A stretch of 64,000 nt of DNA from Gemmata sp. (lineage in GTDB: Bacteria > Planctomycetota > Planctomycetia > Gemmatales > Gemmataceae), in assembly GCA_022843445.1 (NCBI GenBank), contig JALHNS010000002.1, positions 1 to 64,000 on the forward strand, in the 5' to 3' direction. Made by a program: the position numbers and the translations under genes. A model generated the notes under the pieces. It had not been told where the DNA came from. It worked only from the letters and a program-made list of their open reading frames with translations, and made no database searches. This document shows, piece after piece, positions 38,619 to 49,232 of this stretch; the stretch's first letter is position 1; each line of letters begins with the position of its first letter.

Positions 38619-40997
38619 TCACTTCTGCGGCGCACGGGCCGGGAGGAGCTTCTGGTCTTCGAGGAACTTCGTCGCGCGCCTCACGCACGCCTCGTAGTCG
38701 TCGGGCTTCGCGCCCTTGCGGAACTCCGGGTGGTTGAAGAACCCGTGCCCGCGGCCCTCGAACGCCTCGACCTCGCACACGTTCCCCGCGCCCTTCATCG
38801 CCTTCGCGAACGCCTCCACCTGCTTGAACGGGACCGTCGCGTCGGCGGTGCCGTGGAGCACCAGCACGGGCGGCAGCTTCTCGCGCACGTGGTGCTGCGG
38901 CGAGATCGGCTTGAGTTCGTCGCCCCGCTTCCCCCCCCCGAACCCCGCCGCCGACGTGTCGAGTACGGGGTTGAACAGCACCAGCGCGTTCGGGGCGGCG
39001 CCGGCGTCCGTCGCGCCCTTCTCGTCAAGGAACCAGGGCACGAGCGCGGTGCAGGCGGCCAGGTGCCCGCCCGCCGACCCGCCCGCGGCCACGATCCGGT
39101 TCGGGTCCGCGCCCCACTCCTTCGCGTGCTCCCGGACGTAGCGGACGGCCGACTTCGCGTCCCGTACCGCGTCGGCGGGCGCGGTCTTGTGCCGGGACGA
39201 AACGCGGTAGTCGGCGCAAATCGCGACACACCCGAGGCCCGCGAAGTGCCGGGCGAACGGCTCGAACTGGGTCGGGTTCCAGTTCGACCAGCCGCCGCCG
39301 AAGAAGAACACGATTGCCGTGCGGTTGTCGCCGGGCTTGGCGTCGGCGGGGGTGTAGATGTGGAGTTGCAACTTGTCGCCCGACGCCTCCTTGTAGACGA
39401 CCTCCTTCGGCGCCGCGGGTGCGTCCTTCTTCGGGGGCGGATCGGCCTTCGCCTTCTTGAGGATCTGAACCGTCACGTCGTTCTTCTGCTTCTCGCCCGG
39501 CGTGCTGCGCCCGTCCGCGACGAACTTCTCCATCAACTCCGTGAGCCGCTTCACCTCCTCGGGGTGCTTTGCGGCGAGGTCGGTCTTCTCGCCGATGTCG
39601 GCGGCCAGGTCGTAGAGGTGCGGTTTCGTGCCGTCGGTCGCGCCGCTACCGGGGCCGAGGATCAGCTTCCACTTCCCGGAGCGGATCGCGAACACGCCCG
39701 CCGAGGAGTGGTGAACCACCGCCTCGTGAATCGGTCTGTCCACACCGCGGAGGAGCGGCAGGAGGCTGACGCTGTCCTCGCCGGCGGCCGCCGGGAGCTT
39801 CGCGCCCAGCACGTCGGCCAGGGTCGCGAGGAGATCCACCGAGCAGATCGTTGGGGGGCAGGTCGAACCGGGCTTCACCGTGCCGGGGAACCGTACGATG
39901 AATGGGACGCGGTGACCGCCCTCCCACGCGTCGGCCTTGTACCCCCGCAGCGGCCCGCTCGGGAAGTGCCCCCGCGCCTCCAACTCCTTCGCGCCGATGT
40001 ACGGGGCGCAGCCGTTGTCGCTGGTGAAGACGACGAGCGTGTCCTCCTCGACGCCCGCCGCCTTGATCGCCTCCAGCACGCGGCCGACGACGGCGTCGGT
40101 CTGCATCACGAAGTCGGCGTAGCGGTGCTTCAACTCGCTCTTCCCCTGCCACTCCTTCGCGACGGCGATGGGCGTGTGCGGGGCCGTCAGCGGCAGGTAC
40201 AGGAGGAACGGCGATTTCGCCTTGGCCTGCTTCGCGATGATCTCGCACGCCCGGTCCGCCAGCGCCGGGAGGACCGCGTCGAGCTTCCACTCCGGAAGCG
40301 CCGGGCCTTGCAGGCTCGCGAGGTTGTTCGTGAACTCCTTCGGGGGCAACAGCGTGGTGGGGACGCCGACGGTGCGGTCGTTCTCGATGAAGCAGTACGG
40401 CGGCCAGTTCGGCACGTCGGTGCCGAAGTACTCGTCGAACCCGCGTGTGGTCGGGCCGCCCGGAATCTTCTGGGCGAACGCCCGCTTCCACGCCGCGACC
40501 TGGTCCGCGGTCGGCTCCGTCTCGGCCTTGTCCTTCCCCTTGCCACCGAGCCCCTGGAAGTGCTTCTTGTCGTCGGAGGGAATGGGCCAGTCCCAGCCGA
40601 GGTGCCACTTCCCGACGCACGCCGTGTGGTACTCGTGCCGCTTCGCGAGGCCCGCGACCGTGAGCCGGTCCGGGACGATGAGCGGCGCGCCCCACACGCC
40701 CACGATCCCCGACTGGAGCCGCGTGCGCCAGTGGTACCGGCCGGTGAGGAGCGTGTACCGCGTCGGCGAGCAGACGCCCGACGACGAGTGCGCATCCGTA
40801 AAGCGCATGCCGCCCTTCGCGAGCGCGTCGATGCTCGGCGTCGGGATCTTGCCCCGCTCGGGGTTGTAGCACGACACGTCCCCGTACCCGAGGTCGTCCG
40901 CGAGGATGATCACGATGTTCGGCTTGCCCGGGGCCGCAGCCGCCGGAGCGAAAGCGGCCCCCAAAAGAGCGGCGAGGCCGATAGTGATCCTGCGCAT
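38619..40997 (-). CDS. Bifunctional sulfatase (CSPTR) + alpha/beta-hydrolase esterase fusion
   Basis: NIVIILADDLGYGDVSCYNPE...VCSPTRYTLLTG; KEASGDKLQLHIYTPAD...AIVFFFGGGW...VAAGGSAGGHLAA...VLHGTADATVPFKQVEAF...GRGHGFFNHPE. Confidence 0.9.
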   Translation of the reverse strand: MRRITIGLAALLGAAFAPAAAAPGKPNIVIILADDLGYGDVSCYNPERGKIPTPSIDALAKGGMRFTDAHSSSGVCSPTRYTLLTGRYHWRTRLQSGIVGVWGAPLIVPDRLTVAGLAKRHEYHTACVGKWHLGWDWPIPSDDKKHFQGLGGKGKDKAETEPTADQVAAWKRAFAQKIPGGPTTRGFDEYFGTDVPNWPPYCFIENDRTVGVPTTLLPPKEFTNNLASLQGPALPEWKLDAVLPALADRACEIIAKQAKAKSPFLLYLPLTAPHTPIAVAKEWQGKSELKHRYADFVMQTDAVVGRVLEAIKAAGVEEDTLVVFTSDNGCAPYIGAKELEARGHFPSGPLRGYKADAWEGGHRVPFIVRFPGTVKPGSTCPPTICSVDLLATLADVLGAKLPAAAGEDSVSLLPLLRGVDRPIHEAVVHHSSAGVFAIRSGKWKLILGPGSGATDGTKPHLYDLAADIGEKTDLAAKHPEEVKRLTELMEKFVADGRSTPGEKQKNDVTVQILKKAKADPPPKKDAPAAPKEVVYKEASGDKLQLHIYTPADAKPGDNRTAIVFFFGGGWSNWNPTQFEPFARHFAGLGCVAICADYRVSSRHKTAPADAVRDAKSAVRYVREHAKEWGADPNRIVAAGGSAGGHLAACTALVPWFLDEKGATDAGAAPNALVLFNPVLDTSAAGFGGGKRGDELKPISPQHHVREKLPPVLVLHGTADATVPFKQVEAFAKAMKGAGNVCEVEAFEGRGHGFFNHPEFRKGAKPDDYEACVRRATKFLEDQKLLPARAPQK

Positions 40998-41027
40998 GGA
41001 GAGGCTCCGGTCGGGTTGCGGTGGCGG

Positions 41028-42389
41028 TCAGTTCTTCTTCTTGGCCTCGCGCAGCGGCCAGTCCGGGTGATCCTCGCGCGCGCCGGCCATCAGCTTCGCC
41101 GCCTTCGCCACAACGTCGGGGTTCTTCGCGGCGAGATCGGCCTTCTCGCCCGGGTCGGACTTCAGGTCGTACAACTCGACTGCCGCCGACGGGCCGTTCT
41201 TGACGGCCTTCCAGTCGCCGAACCGGCTCGCCTGCAGGCTCGGCCCGGACTCGTGCAGTTCCCAGTAGAAGTAGTCGCGCTTCGGTGCCGCTCCGCCCTT
41301 CAAGAGCGGCAGAATTGACATGCCGTCGGTCTTCGCCTCGGCCGGGAGTTTGGCGCCGATCACGTCCGCGCACGTGGGGAGGAAATCCCAGAACGCCCAC
41401 GGCTCGTCGCTCACCTTGTCCGCTGGAATGGCACCGGGCCAGCGCGCGATGCACGCCTGACGCAGCCCGCCCTCGTACAGCGACCGCTTGAACCCGCGGA
41501 GCGTCCCGCCCATCGACTGATCGAACAGCTTGCCGATCTCCGAGTTCGGGCCGAACGACGACCCGTTGTCGCCGGCCACGATGACGAGCGTCTTCTCGTC
41601 GAGCTTCAGTTCCTTGAGCTTCGCGAGCAACCGGCCGACGTCCGAATCAAGCCGCGTGACCTGGGCCGCGTAGTTCTTCTGCTGGTCGGTCCACTTCTCG
41701 CCTTTGTAGATGCCTTGATCGTCGATCTCGTGCCGCCCGTGCGGGAGCGTGATCGAGTAGTACAGGAAGAACGGCCGGTCCTTGTTCGCCGTCACCCACG
41801 CGAGCGTCTCGTCAGCAATGAGATTCTGAGCGTAGGTCTTGCCGACGCCCTTGCCGTCGTTGCCGGGGAGGTCGAACCGCTTGTCGTCGCGGTATAGGTA
41901 GGTCGGGAAGTAGCTGTGCGCGTGCCGCTGGCAGTTGTACCCGAAGAAGTGACCGAATCCCACTTTGAGGGGGCTACCGGGCGTGTCGAACATGCCCATG
42001 CCCCACTTGCCCACACACGCGGTCGCGTACCCGTTGTCCTTGAACAGCTTCGCGACGGTGTACGTGCCCGCAGGGAGCGGCTTCTGCCCCTCCGGTTGGA
42101 CCTCGCGGTTGGCGCGGATCGGGCTGTGGCCCATGTGTTTGCCGATCATCAGCGACGTGCGGGACGGGGCGCACACGCTGGTCCCGCAGTACGCCTGCGT
42201 GAACCGCGTGCCCTCCTTCGCCATCGCGTACAGTGCCGGCGTCTTGATGAGCTTCTGGCCGTAGCACCCGACGTCGCCCTGCGCGAGATCGTCCGACAGC
42301 ACGAAGATCACGTTCGGCTTCTGAATCGGTTCGGCGGCGTGCGCGGCCGGCGCGAGGGCGAGTGCGGCGAGTGCGGCGAGTCGGTTCAC
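41028..42389 (-). CDS. Sulfatase, CAPSR
   Basis: [38 protein letters not shown]. Confidence 0.92.
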   Translation of the reverse strand: MNRLAALAALALAPAAHAAEPIQKPNVIFVLSDDLAQGDVGCYGQKLIKTPALYAMAKEGTRFTQAYCGTSVCAPSRTSLMIGKHMGHSPIRANREVQPEGQKPLPAGTYTVAKLFKDNGYATACVGKWGMGMFDTPGSPLKVGFGHFFGYNCQRHAHSYFPTYLYRDDKRFDLPGNDGKGVGKTYAQNLIADETLAWVTANKDRPFFLYYSITLPHGRHEIDDQGIYKGEKWTDQQKNYAAQVTRLDSDVGRLLAKLKELKLDEKTLVIVAGDNGSSFGPNSEIGKLFDQSMGGTLRGFKRSLYEGGLRQACIARWPGAIPADKVSDEPWAFWDFLPTCADVIGAKLPAEAKTDGMSILPLLKGGAAPKRDYFYWELHESGPSLQASRFGDWKAVKNGPSAAVELYDLKSDPGEKADLAAKNPDVVAKAAKLMAGAREDHPDWPLREAKKKN

Positions 42390-42414
42390 GGGAGAGCCTC
42401 CGGGCGAGGGGCGG

Positions 42415-44025
42415 TCACTTCTTGCGCGGGCCGAAATCGGTGAACGGTGACTTTTCGAACCGGCAGTCCTGCTCGACGAGGCGCGGGTCGCCGGCGTCGG
42501 TCAAGATCTTCGTTAACTGCGCGGCGAGCTTCTTCCGCGTCGCGTCGTGGCTCTTGTCCCCGGCGAGGTTCTTCACCTGGTCCGGGTCGGCCTTCAGGTC
42601 GTACAGCTCCTCGGCCGGGCGCTTGGCGAACGCGTAGTCGAAGTGCCACTTCCATTCCTTGTCGTTCCGGTGGGCGATCAGCCACGCTTTGGTCGGGCTG
42701 GCGTCCATGTCCGGGAACGCGGCGTAGGTGTTGTTCTCCAGTTCGCTGGCAGTGGGGGCGCGATCGGCAGTAAGCCCCTTCGGGTCGCCGAGCGGGTAGC
42801 GGTCCGGCTCGAAGTTCCGCACGTACAGGAACTCGGGCGTCCGCAGCGCGCGCTGCGGGTACGGTTTGTTCCCTTCCCGTGCGTCGCCGACGTGCCGCTC
42901 GCGGCCGGTCACGACCCGGGTGCGGTCCGGGTCCACCTGCCCGGCCTGCTTCGAGGCGAGGACTGGCCAGAGCGACTTGCCGTTCAGCCCCGGCGGTGGC
43001 TTCACCCCGCCGATCTCGAGGAACGTTGGCCCGAGGTCCATCAGGTTGACGAGGTCGTCCACCACCCGCGGCCCGGGGACGCCCGGCCCGGCGGCGACGA
43101 GCGCCACCCCGGTGCCGAAGTCGTACAGGTTGCATTTGCCCCCGGGGAAGCCCGGTGCACCGTGGTCGCCGCTGATGACGACGATCGTGTTATCGAGTTC
43201 ACCCGCATCCTTGAGTCGCTTCAGCAGCACCCCGATGAACGCGTCGTACGCCTGCGCCTCGCCAAGGTAGTCGGCGAAGTCCTCGCGGACTTCCGGCACG
43301 TCCGGGAGGAATTTGGGGAGTTTTCCCTTCAGCGCGTCCGGGTCGATGCCCCAGAGCGCCTTGCCCGAGCCTTTGACCCACTTGCGGTGAACGTTGGTCG
43401 GCCCGAACCAGAAGAAGAACGGCTTCTTGGCGTCGCGGGCGGTCAGGAAACTGCCGAAGTTCCCATCCACCTGCGCCAGCAGGTCGGCGCGGGCCTGTGC
43501 GACGGTTTTCCCGCCCTTCATGGCCGTCGTGACCACCTCGGAGAAGTTGCTGAATCCCAGGCCGGACTTCTGATAGGCGTACTGCTGCTTGCCGATCGGC
43601 GCGTCGGCCGGGGTGCCCGGGCTCCACACCTTGCCCGTCTTGCCGAGGTCGTAACCGGAGTCGCGGAGCAGCAGCGGGAACGCGGGGATCGTCTCGTCCC
43701 AGACCGCGCCGTTGAGGATCGCCCCGCGGCCGGTGTTGAAGAAGTACCGCCCGCTGAGGAGCGAGCTCCGGCACGGCGTGCACGAGGGGGCCGGGACGAA
43801 CGCGTTGCGGAACACCACCCCGCGCCCCGCGACGGTGTCAACGTTCGGCGTCTTGATGACGCTGTTCGCGGTCGGCTTCGCGTCGAGGGCCGCGTAACAG
43901 GAGGCGTACCGGCCCCAGTCGTCCGCGAAGCAGAACACGATGTTCGGTTTGTCGGCGGCGCGGGCACGCTCTCCACCCGAGAGCAGCAGGATTGCAACCA
44001 CCACGCCGGTTCGGAACGTGTGCAC
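42415..44025 (-). CDS. Sulfatase, CTPCR (heparan N-sulfatase-like)
   Basis: [61 protein letters not shown]. Confidence 0.92.
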   Translation of the reverse strand: MHTFRTGVVVAILLLSGGERARAADKPNIVFCFADDWGRYASCYAALDAKPTANSVIKTPNVDTVAGRGVVFRNAFVPAPSCTPCRSSLLSGRYFFNTGRGAILNGAVWDETIPAFPLLLRDSGYDLGKTGKVWSPGTPADAPIGKQQYAYQKSGLGFSNFSEVVTTAMKGGKTVAQARADLLAQVDGNFGSFLTARDAKKPFFFWFGPTNVHRKWVKGSGKALWGIDPDALKGKLPKFLPDVPEVREDFADYLGEAQAYDAFIGVLLKRLKDAGELDNTIVVISGDHGAPGFPGGKCNLYDFGTGVALVAAGPGVPGPRVVDDLVNLMDLGPTFLEIGGVKPPPGLNGKSLWPVLASKQAGQVDPDRTRVVTGRERHVGDAREGNKPYPQRALRTPEFLYVRNFEPDRYPLGDPKGLTADRAPTASELENNTYAAFPDMDASPTKAWLIAHRNDKEWKWHFDYAFAKRPAEELYDLKADPDQVKNLAGDKSHDATRKKLAAQLTKILTDAGDPRLVEQDCRFEKSPFTDFGPRKK

Positions 44026-44082
44026 GGTCTTCTCCGATGAGTCCTTCGCGAGTTCGCTGTGGACACGCCGCAGCGGAACCTG

Positions 44083-45474
44083 TCAGTTCTTCTTCTTCGG
44101 CGCGGGTTTGTCCTTCTCCGGATTGTGGTCCGGGTTCGGCGCGGGCAGTTGGGCGCCGACGGATTCCCGCCACGCCTTCAGCCTGCCGTGCAACTTGGCC
44201 GTTCGTTCCGGCTCCTTCGCGGAGAGGTCGGTCTTCTCGCCGATGTCGTCCTTCAGATTGTAGAGTTCGACCTTGCCGCTCTCGAAGAACTCGACCAGCC
44301 GCCAGTCGCCGAACCGGGCCGCGGAGTACGGAGTCGCCCCGCCCGGGTGGTAGTGCGGGTAGTGCCAGAACAGCGCGTCGCGGTCGGGTGCCGCGCCGCC
44401 CTTCAGCACCGGGACCATGCTGACCCCGTCCACCTTGTGCGCCGCCGGGACCTTCAGCCCGCACGCCTCGACCAGCGTCGGATACAGGTCGGGAGTGATG
44501 ATCGGCGTGTCGGACGTGGTGCCCGGCTTCGTGACACCCGGCCAGTGCGCGATCCACGGGACGCGCACGCCGCCCTCGTATGCCGATCCCTTACCAGCCC
44601 GGAACGGCGGGTTCGTGGTGACCGGTAGCAGCCCGCCGTTGTCCGAGGTGAAGATCACGATGGTGCTCCGGTCCAGTTTGAGGTCGGCGAGCGCCTTCCG
44701 CACCGCCCCGACGCTGTCGTCCACGCCCTCGAACAGCGCGGCGTAGGTGGCGTTCTTCTTCACCCCCAGCGCCTCGGCCTTCTTCGTGTACTTCGCGATC
44801 ACCTCGGGCTTCCCGCCGAGCGGGGTGTGGACCGCGTAGTGCGGGAAGTACAGGAAGAACGGCTTCTCCTTGTTCGCGGTGATGAACTTGATCGCCTCGG
44901 CGGTCAATCGGTCGGGAAGGAACTCGCCGGCTTTGCCGTTCGGCAGCGTCGGGATCTTCTCCGGAGAGAAGTACCCCGGCGGGCTACCCAGGTGAGTGCC
45001 ACCGACGTTGAGGTCGAACCCGTGCTTCTCCGGGTAGTAGTCCGGCCCGCCGAGGTGCCACTTCCCGACGCTCGCGGTGGCGTACCCGGCGGCCTTGAAC
45101 GCCTCCGCCAGCGAGTGCGTTTCGAGCGGCAACTGCATCGTCCAGTCGGGCACCTTGAGTTTGGCGAACGGCCGCTTGTGGCCGGCGATCCAGTCGGTGA
45201 CGCGGAGTCGGGCCGGGTACTGGCCGGTGAGCAGCGCGGCCCGGGTCGGCGAGCAGACGGTGCACGCGGAATACCCGTTGGTGAACCGCACGCCGTCCTT
45301 CGCCAGCCGGTCGATGTGCGGGGTCTCGTGGAACGTGTTCCCGTAGCACCCGGGGTCGGCCCACCCGAGGTCGTCGATCAGGAACACCACCACGTTGGGA
45401 CGGTCGGCCGCGGTGGCCGGCGCGGCAAGCGCCAAGGCGGCCGCGAGGCCGAGAGCCGAGCGAAGAGAGGTCAC
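44083..45474 (-). CDS. Sulfatase, CSPTR
   Basis: NVVVFLIDDLGWADPGCYGNTF; VCSPTRAALLTGQYPARLRVTDW. Confidence 0.93.
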   Translation of the reverse strand: MTSLRSALGLAAALALAAPATAADRPNVVVFLIDDLGWADPGCYGNTFHETPHIDRLAKDGVRFTNGYSACTVCSPTRAALLTGQYPARLRVTDWIAGHKRPFAKLKVPDWTMQLPLETHSLAEAFKAAGYATASVGKWHLGGPDYYPEKHGFDLNVGGTHLGSPPGYFSPEKIPTLPNGKAGEFLPDRLTAEAIKFITANKEKPFFLYFPHYAVHTPLGGKPEVIAKYTKKAEALGVKKNATYAALFEGVDDSVGAVRKALADLKLDRSTIVIFTSDNGGLLPVTTNPPFRAGKGSAYEGGVRVPWIAHWPGVTKPGTTSDTPIITPDLYPTLVEACGLKVPAAHKVDGVSMVPVLKGGAAPDRDALFWHYPHYHPGGATPYSAARFGDWRLVEFFESGKVELYNLKDDIGEKTDLSAKEPERTAKLHGRLKAWRESVGAQLPAPNPDHNPEKDKPAPKKKN

Positions 45475-45492
45475 GACGTTCTCCGGGGCGGG

Positions 45493-46947
45493 TCAGTTCT
45501 GCTTCGGTTTGCCAAACTGCTTCCAGTACAGTTCCTTGAACGGGTTCTCCTTCGGCCCGACGGCGTCCTCGTTCACCAGGTACGGCGGCAGCGACGCCCA
45601 CCACGTGTCGTACTCGGCGCCGAGCTTCTTCACCACGTCCGGGTGCTTCTCCGCGACGTCGGTCTTCTCGCCCGGGTCGGCCGTCAGGTCGAAGAGCTCC
45701 CACCTCCCCTTCGCCTTCCCGGCCGAGACGAGGTGCCACTGCTTCGTGCGGACGCTACACCCGGCGTACTTGTGGTCGTCCACCTTCGCCCCCTTCGGCC
45801 ACCGGCCGATGTGGGTGAACAAGGTCCGCTCGGCCCACGCGGCCTTGGGGTTCTGCAGCAACGGCACGAGGCTGCGGCCTTCGACCTGCTTCGTCACCTC
45901 GTCGGTCAGTTTCGCACCCGCGAGTTCGGCGAGGGTCGGGAGGAAGTCGATGTGCGCCGTGAGGCGGTCGCAATCCGCGGGCGTGAGGGTGCCGGGCCAG
46001 CGCCAGAACGACGACGACCGCGTGCCGCCGAGCCACGGCGTGTTCTTGGACCCGCGCATCCCGGCGTTGAACACGGGCACGCCCGCGGTGCCGCCGTTGT
46101 CGTTCATGAAGATCACCAGCGTGTCCTTCTCGATCCCCCACTCCTTCAACTTGTCCAGTAACCGTCCAACGTTGTCGTCGATGTTCGCGATCATGCCGAA
46201 GAACTTGGCCACGTTCGGCTGCTTGACCTTGTCCTTGTAGCGCGCCTCGTCCTCGGGGCGGACGTTGAGCGGGGCGTGCGGGGCGTTCGTCGTGATCTGG
46301 CAGTAGAACGGCTTCCCCTTGCCCTTCACGCCCTCCATCCACTTGGTCGCCTGTGCGAAGAACACGTCGGTGCAGTACCCCTTGGTCTTCTCGAACGTGC
46401 CGTTGTGGAGAATGGTCGGATCGAAGTACGAGTTGCCGGGGACGTCGCCGCAGCTCCCCGGGTAGCTCTGCCCGATGCCGCCGCACCCGTGGATGAACAT
46501 CTCGTCGAAGCCCCGCTTGTCGGGCCAGCGGTCGGGTTCGTCGCCGAGGTGCCACTTGCCGAAGATGCCGGTCGTGTACCCGGCACCTTTCAGTACCTGC
46601 GGAAGGGTGGTCGCCTTGAGCGTGAGTCGCTCGCGCTCGAGGATGGTGTGCGTGACCCCGTTCTTGAACTCGTGCCGCCCGGTCAGGAGCGCGGACCGGG
46701 TCGGCGAGCACGTCGGGCTGACGTGGAAGTCGGTGAACCGCACCCCCTCGGCGTGGAGCTTGTCGAGGTTCGGCGTCTTGAGGACCGGGTTGCCGTGGGC
46801 CGAGACGTCGCCGTACCCCTGGTCGTCGGTCAGCACGAAGACGATGTTGGGCTTCTTGCCCGCGAGCGGGTCGGCGGCGGTCGCCCCGCCGAGGGGAACG
46901 CAAAGCAGGACGGCGAGTGCGGTGAGGGAACGCGTCACGGGAAGCAC
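45493..46947 (-). CDS. Arylsulfatase, CSPTR
   Basis: NIVFVLTDDQGYGDVSAHGNPVLKTPNLDKL; TCSPTRSALLTGRHEFKNGVTHT. Confidence 0.93.
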   Translation of the reverse strand: MLPVTRSLTALAVLLCVPLGGATAADPLAGKKPNIVFVLTDDQGYGDVSAHGNPVLKTPNLDKLHAEGVRFTDFHVSPTCSPTRSALLTGRHEFKNGVTHTILERERLTLKATTLPQVLKGAGYTTGIFGKWHLGDEPDRWPDKRGFDEMFIHGCGGIGQSYPGSCGDVPGNSYFDPTILHNGTFEKTKGYCTDVFFAQATKWMEGVKGKGKPFYCQITTNAPHAPLNVRPEDEARYKDKVKQPNVAKFFGMIANIDDNVGRLLDKLKEWGIEKDTLVIFMNDNGGTAGVPVFNAGMRGSKNTPWLGGTRSSSFWRWPGTLTPADCDRLTAHIDFLPTLAELAGAKLTDEVTKQVEGRSLVPLLQNPKAAWAERTLFTHIGRWPKGAKVDDHKYAGCSVRTKQWHLVSAGKAKGRWELFDLTADPGEKTDVAEKHPDVVKKLGAEYDTWWASLPPYLVNEDAVGPKENPFKELYWKQFGKPKQN

Positions 46948-46983
46948 CTCCTGGCATGTCGGGATAGCGGAACGGTTGTCTTC

Positions 46984-48423
46984 TCAGTCGGCCTTTGCCA
47001 CGTACTCGTAGACCACCTTGCCGTGGACGTCGTGGTGCCGGAAGACGATCGACTTCCCTCGGGCGGTGACCGACAGGAACCCGCCCTTCACGCGGTGGAA
47101 CTTGTGGTAGGTCTTGTCCTCGCCGGGCGACCCGCCCGCGTGCGCGTCGCTGGCCGCCCCGACCGAGAACTCGTGCAGCCCGGTCGCCGGGTGGACCGAG
47201 TGGTACTGCCAGTGCCGGTCGCCGCAGACGGTGAACGTGTTGGCCGGGGTGTTGGTCTTGATCCACGCCCGGACCTCGTCCCCTTCGGTCTGGAACGCCT
47301 TGTTCGCGTGGTTGTCGCCTTTACCTCCGCGATCCGGGCCGACGATCGGCGTCGGTGTCACGATCACCTTCCACGCCGCGTCGCTCGCCTTGAGCGTGCG
47401 GAACAGCCACGCCTTCTGTTCCTTGCCCCAGATGGTCTTGTCCGGCCCGTCCTTCATGTTGTTCGGCGACCGGAAGTCGCGGCCGTCGGTGAGCCACACC
47501 TGAAGGTGCTTCCCCCACCGAAAGGTGCGGTAGATGGTCTCGCCCATCGGCACCTGCCGGCGGAAGATCCGCTGCCCCTCCTCGTAGGTCAGGTCGCCCA
47601 TCTTCTGGCCCGGCCACGAGTCGTTCTTGAGGCAGTCGTGGTCGTCCTTCTCCCAGTAGGTGGCGACCGTGCGGAGCAACTCCGCGTGGCGCGGCAGGCT
47701 GTACATCCGCTCCCAGTGGTACCGGGCCAGCGCCGGGGTGACGGCCCGCGGGCGCTCGCTGTCGTAGTAGACGTTGTCGCCGGTGAATGCGACGAACCGG
47801 GGAGCTAGGGTGCGGATGGCCGGGTAGATGTGGAAGCCGTCGGGGTGGTCGAGATCGGCGTACATCTGGCAGGTGACGACGGCGAAAGTCACCTCGGCGT
47901 CGGCGTCGGGCTTCACCGCAGTGCGGAACGATCCCGTGAGCGACCCGTGCGGTGCCTTCTGCGGATCGGTCGTATCCACGGCGTAATGAACGACCGAGTC
48001 GGCCGGTAGCCCCGTCAGCGCGAACTGGTGGCTGAAGTCGGTCTTCTCGGTCACTTCGACCCACTCCGTCGCCTTCGCGTCGTCGAGGTTGGGCTTACTG
48101 CCGTACCGCACGCGGACCCGCCCGGGGGCACCGGGGCACCCGCCGTGAAGCTTCGGCACGTCCGCATCGGCTAGTGGCGAGTCGTCTTTCGTGTTTCTCC
48201 CGACGATCTTCGTCCCGTCGTCGTTCCGGGCACCGCGCGCAGTGAGCCGAACCCAGATGATCGCGGTCGTATCGGTCACCTCCCCGACCTTGAGCCCGCT
48301 CGCCTGCCGGTGCGACTGCGGGTCGGCGGCGGACGTGACGGCGGGAATACCGGCGGCAATCACCCCAACGGCGAGAAACTCGCGACGGGAAACCTCGTCC
48401 GACGGGCTTCGTTCTGATCGCAT
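46984..48423 (-). CDS. PhoD-like alkaline phosphatase/phosphodiesterase with Tat-like signal
   Basis: SRREFLAVGVIAAGIP; VRVRYGSKPNLDDAKATEWVEV; FVAFTGDNVYYDSE; YWEKDDHDCLKNDSWPGQ. Confidence 0.85.
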   Translation of the reverse strand: MRSERSPSDEVSRREFLAVGVIAAGIPAVTSAADPQSHRQASGLKVGEVTDTTAIIWVRLTARGARNDDGTKIVGRNTKDDSPLADADVPKLHGGCPGAPGRVRVRYGSKPNLDDAKATEWVEVTEKTDFSHQFALTGLPADSVVHYAVDTTDPQKAPHGSLTGSFRTAVKPDADAEVTFAVVTCQMYADLDHPDGFHIYPAIRTLAPRFVAFTGDNVYYDSERPRAVTPALARYHWERMYSLPRHAELLRTVATYWEKDDHDCLKNDSWPGQKMGDLTYEEGQRIFRRQVPMGETIYRTFRWGKHLQVWLTDGRDFRSPNNMKDGPDKTIWGKEQKAWLFRTLKASDAAWKVIVTPTPIVGPDRGGKGDNHANKAFQTEGDEVRAWIKTNTPANTFTVCGDRHWQYHSVHPATGLHEFSVGAASDAHAGGSPGEDKTYHKFHRVKGGFLSVTARGKSIVFRHHDVHGKVVYEYVAKAD

Positions 48424-48540
48424 AACTGTTTCCTCAACAGTTGCCGGTCGCAGCGACTCGGTGAGGACGAAACAATTTAGTTGTAGTCGGACAAGGCCGG
48501 GATGAGACCTCACGCCTCCGGCGGTGACAAGCACGGTTAC

Positions 48541-48567
48541 TGCGCCGCGGACCCGATCCGCGGCGCA
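48541..48567 (-). terminator. Hairpin downstream of DUF1080 remnant
   Basis: tgcgccgcgga-cccga-tccgcggcgca, 11-bp perfect stem. Confidence 0.5.
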
Positions 48568-48590
48568 GCAGATTCTCGAAAAACGGAGGA

Positions 48591-49040
48591 TCACTTGCCG
48601 GCCGGCTCGTTCACGAAGGCGCGGTCGTCCGCCGGGAGCACCCACACGTTGCGGAACTTCACCGGGTTGCCGTGGTCCTAGAGGCACACCGGGCCGGTCG
48701 CGGTCTTCTTTTGCTGATCCCGGATCTTGTCCGGGTACGGCGCGTTGCCGAACCGGAACGGGTGGAACGTGGACTTGGGCTCGCCGAACTCGGTGCCGTC
48801 CTGCACCTTCTTCCCGTTGAACCACACCGTCAGGGTCCCGTTCTCGGCGATCTTGCCCGCGTCGTCCCGCCGAGGCGCGCGGTACCGAATGTCGAGCACC
48901 TGCCACTCGCCCGGCTTGCGGCAGGCGTTCGCCAAGGGCGCAGCGAACCCGTAGAGGGCGCCGGCGTCCTCCCGGGTGACCTTCTCCTTGCCGAACGAGT
49001 TCAGGATCTGGACCTCGTAGTTGCCCCGAACCACGCCCAC
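48591..49040 (-). pseudogene. DUF1080 (3-keto-disaccharide hydrolase-like) remnant with in-frame TAG and truncated N-terminus
   Basis: GNYEVQILNSFGKEKVTREDAGALYGFAAPLANACRKPGEWQVLDIRYRAPR...KKTATGPVCL-TAG-DHGNPVKFRNVWVLPADDRAFVNEPAGK*. Confidence 0.8.
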
Positions 49041-49232
49041 GTCGTTTTTCTGCTTCGGTCCCCGGCGCGCTGCTGCCTGCGGTTACGACGCGACCCAGTA
49101 GGGCAATTCGTTCCTACACCTTCGCTGTGTGCCCCACTGCCCTCGTACGGGCGGCAGAAGTGCTCGGCCGGAACGACCACAGCGGCGATGTTGGGAATCG
49201 AGGAAGGTGCGAATGGCGGCCTATCGACCGCG

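Noticed and set aside
38730-41318. 862-aa plus-strand ORF opposite the sulfatase-esterase gene
   Set aside because: Antisense shadow ORF typical of ~67-70% GC genomes; no recognisable domain
42415-44025. CTPCR signature as evidence of an inactive sulfatase
   Set aside because: The modified Cys, Pro and Arg are retained; the fourth position is variable (S/T/A/C/G) in sulfatases
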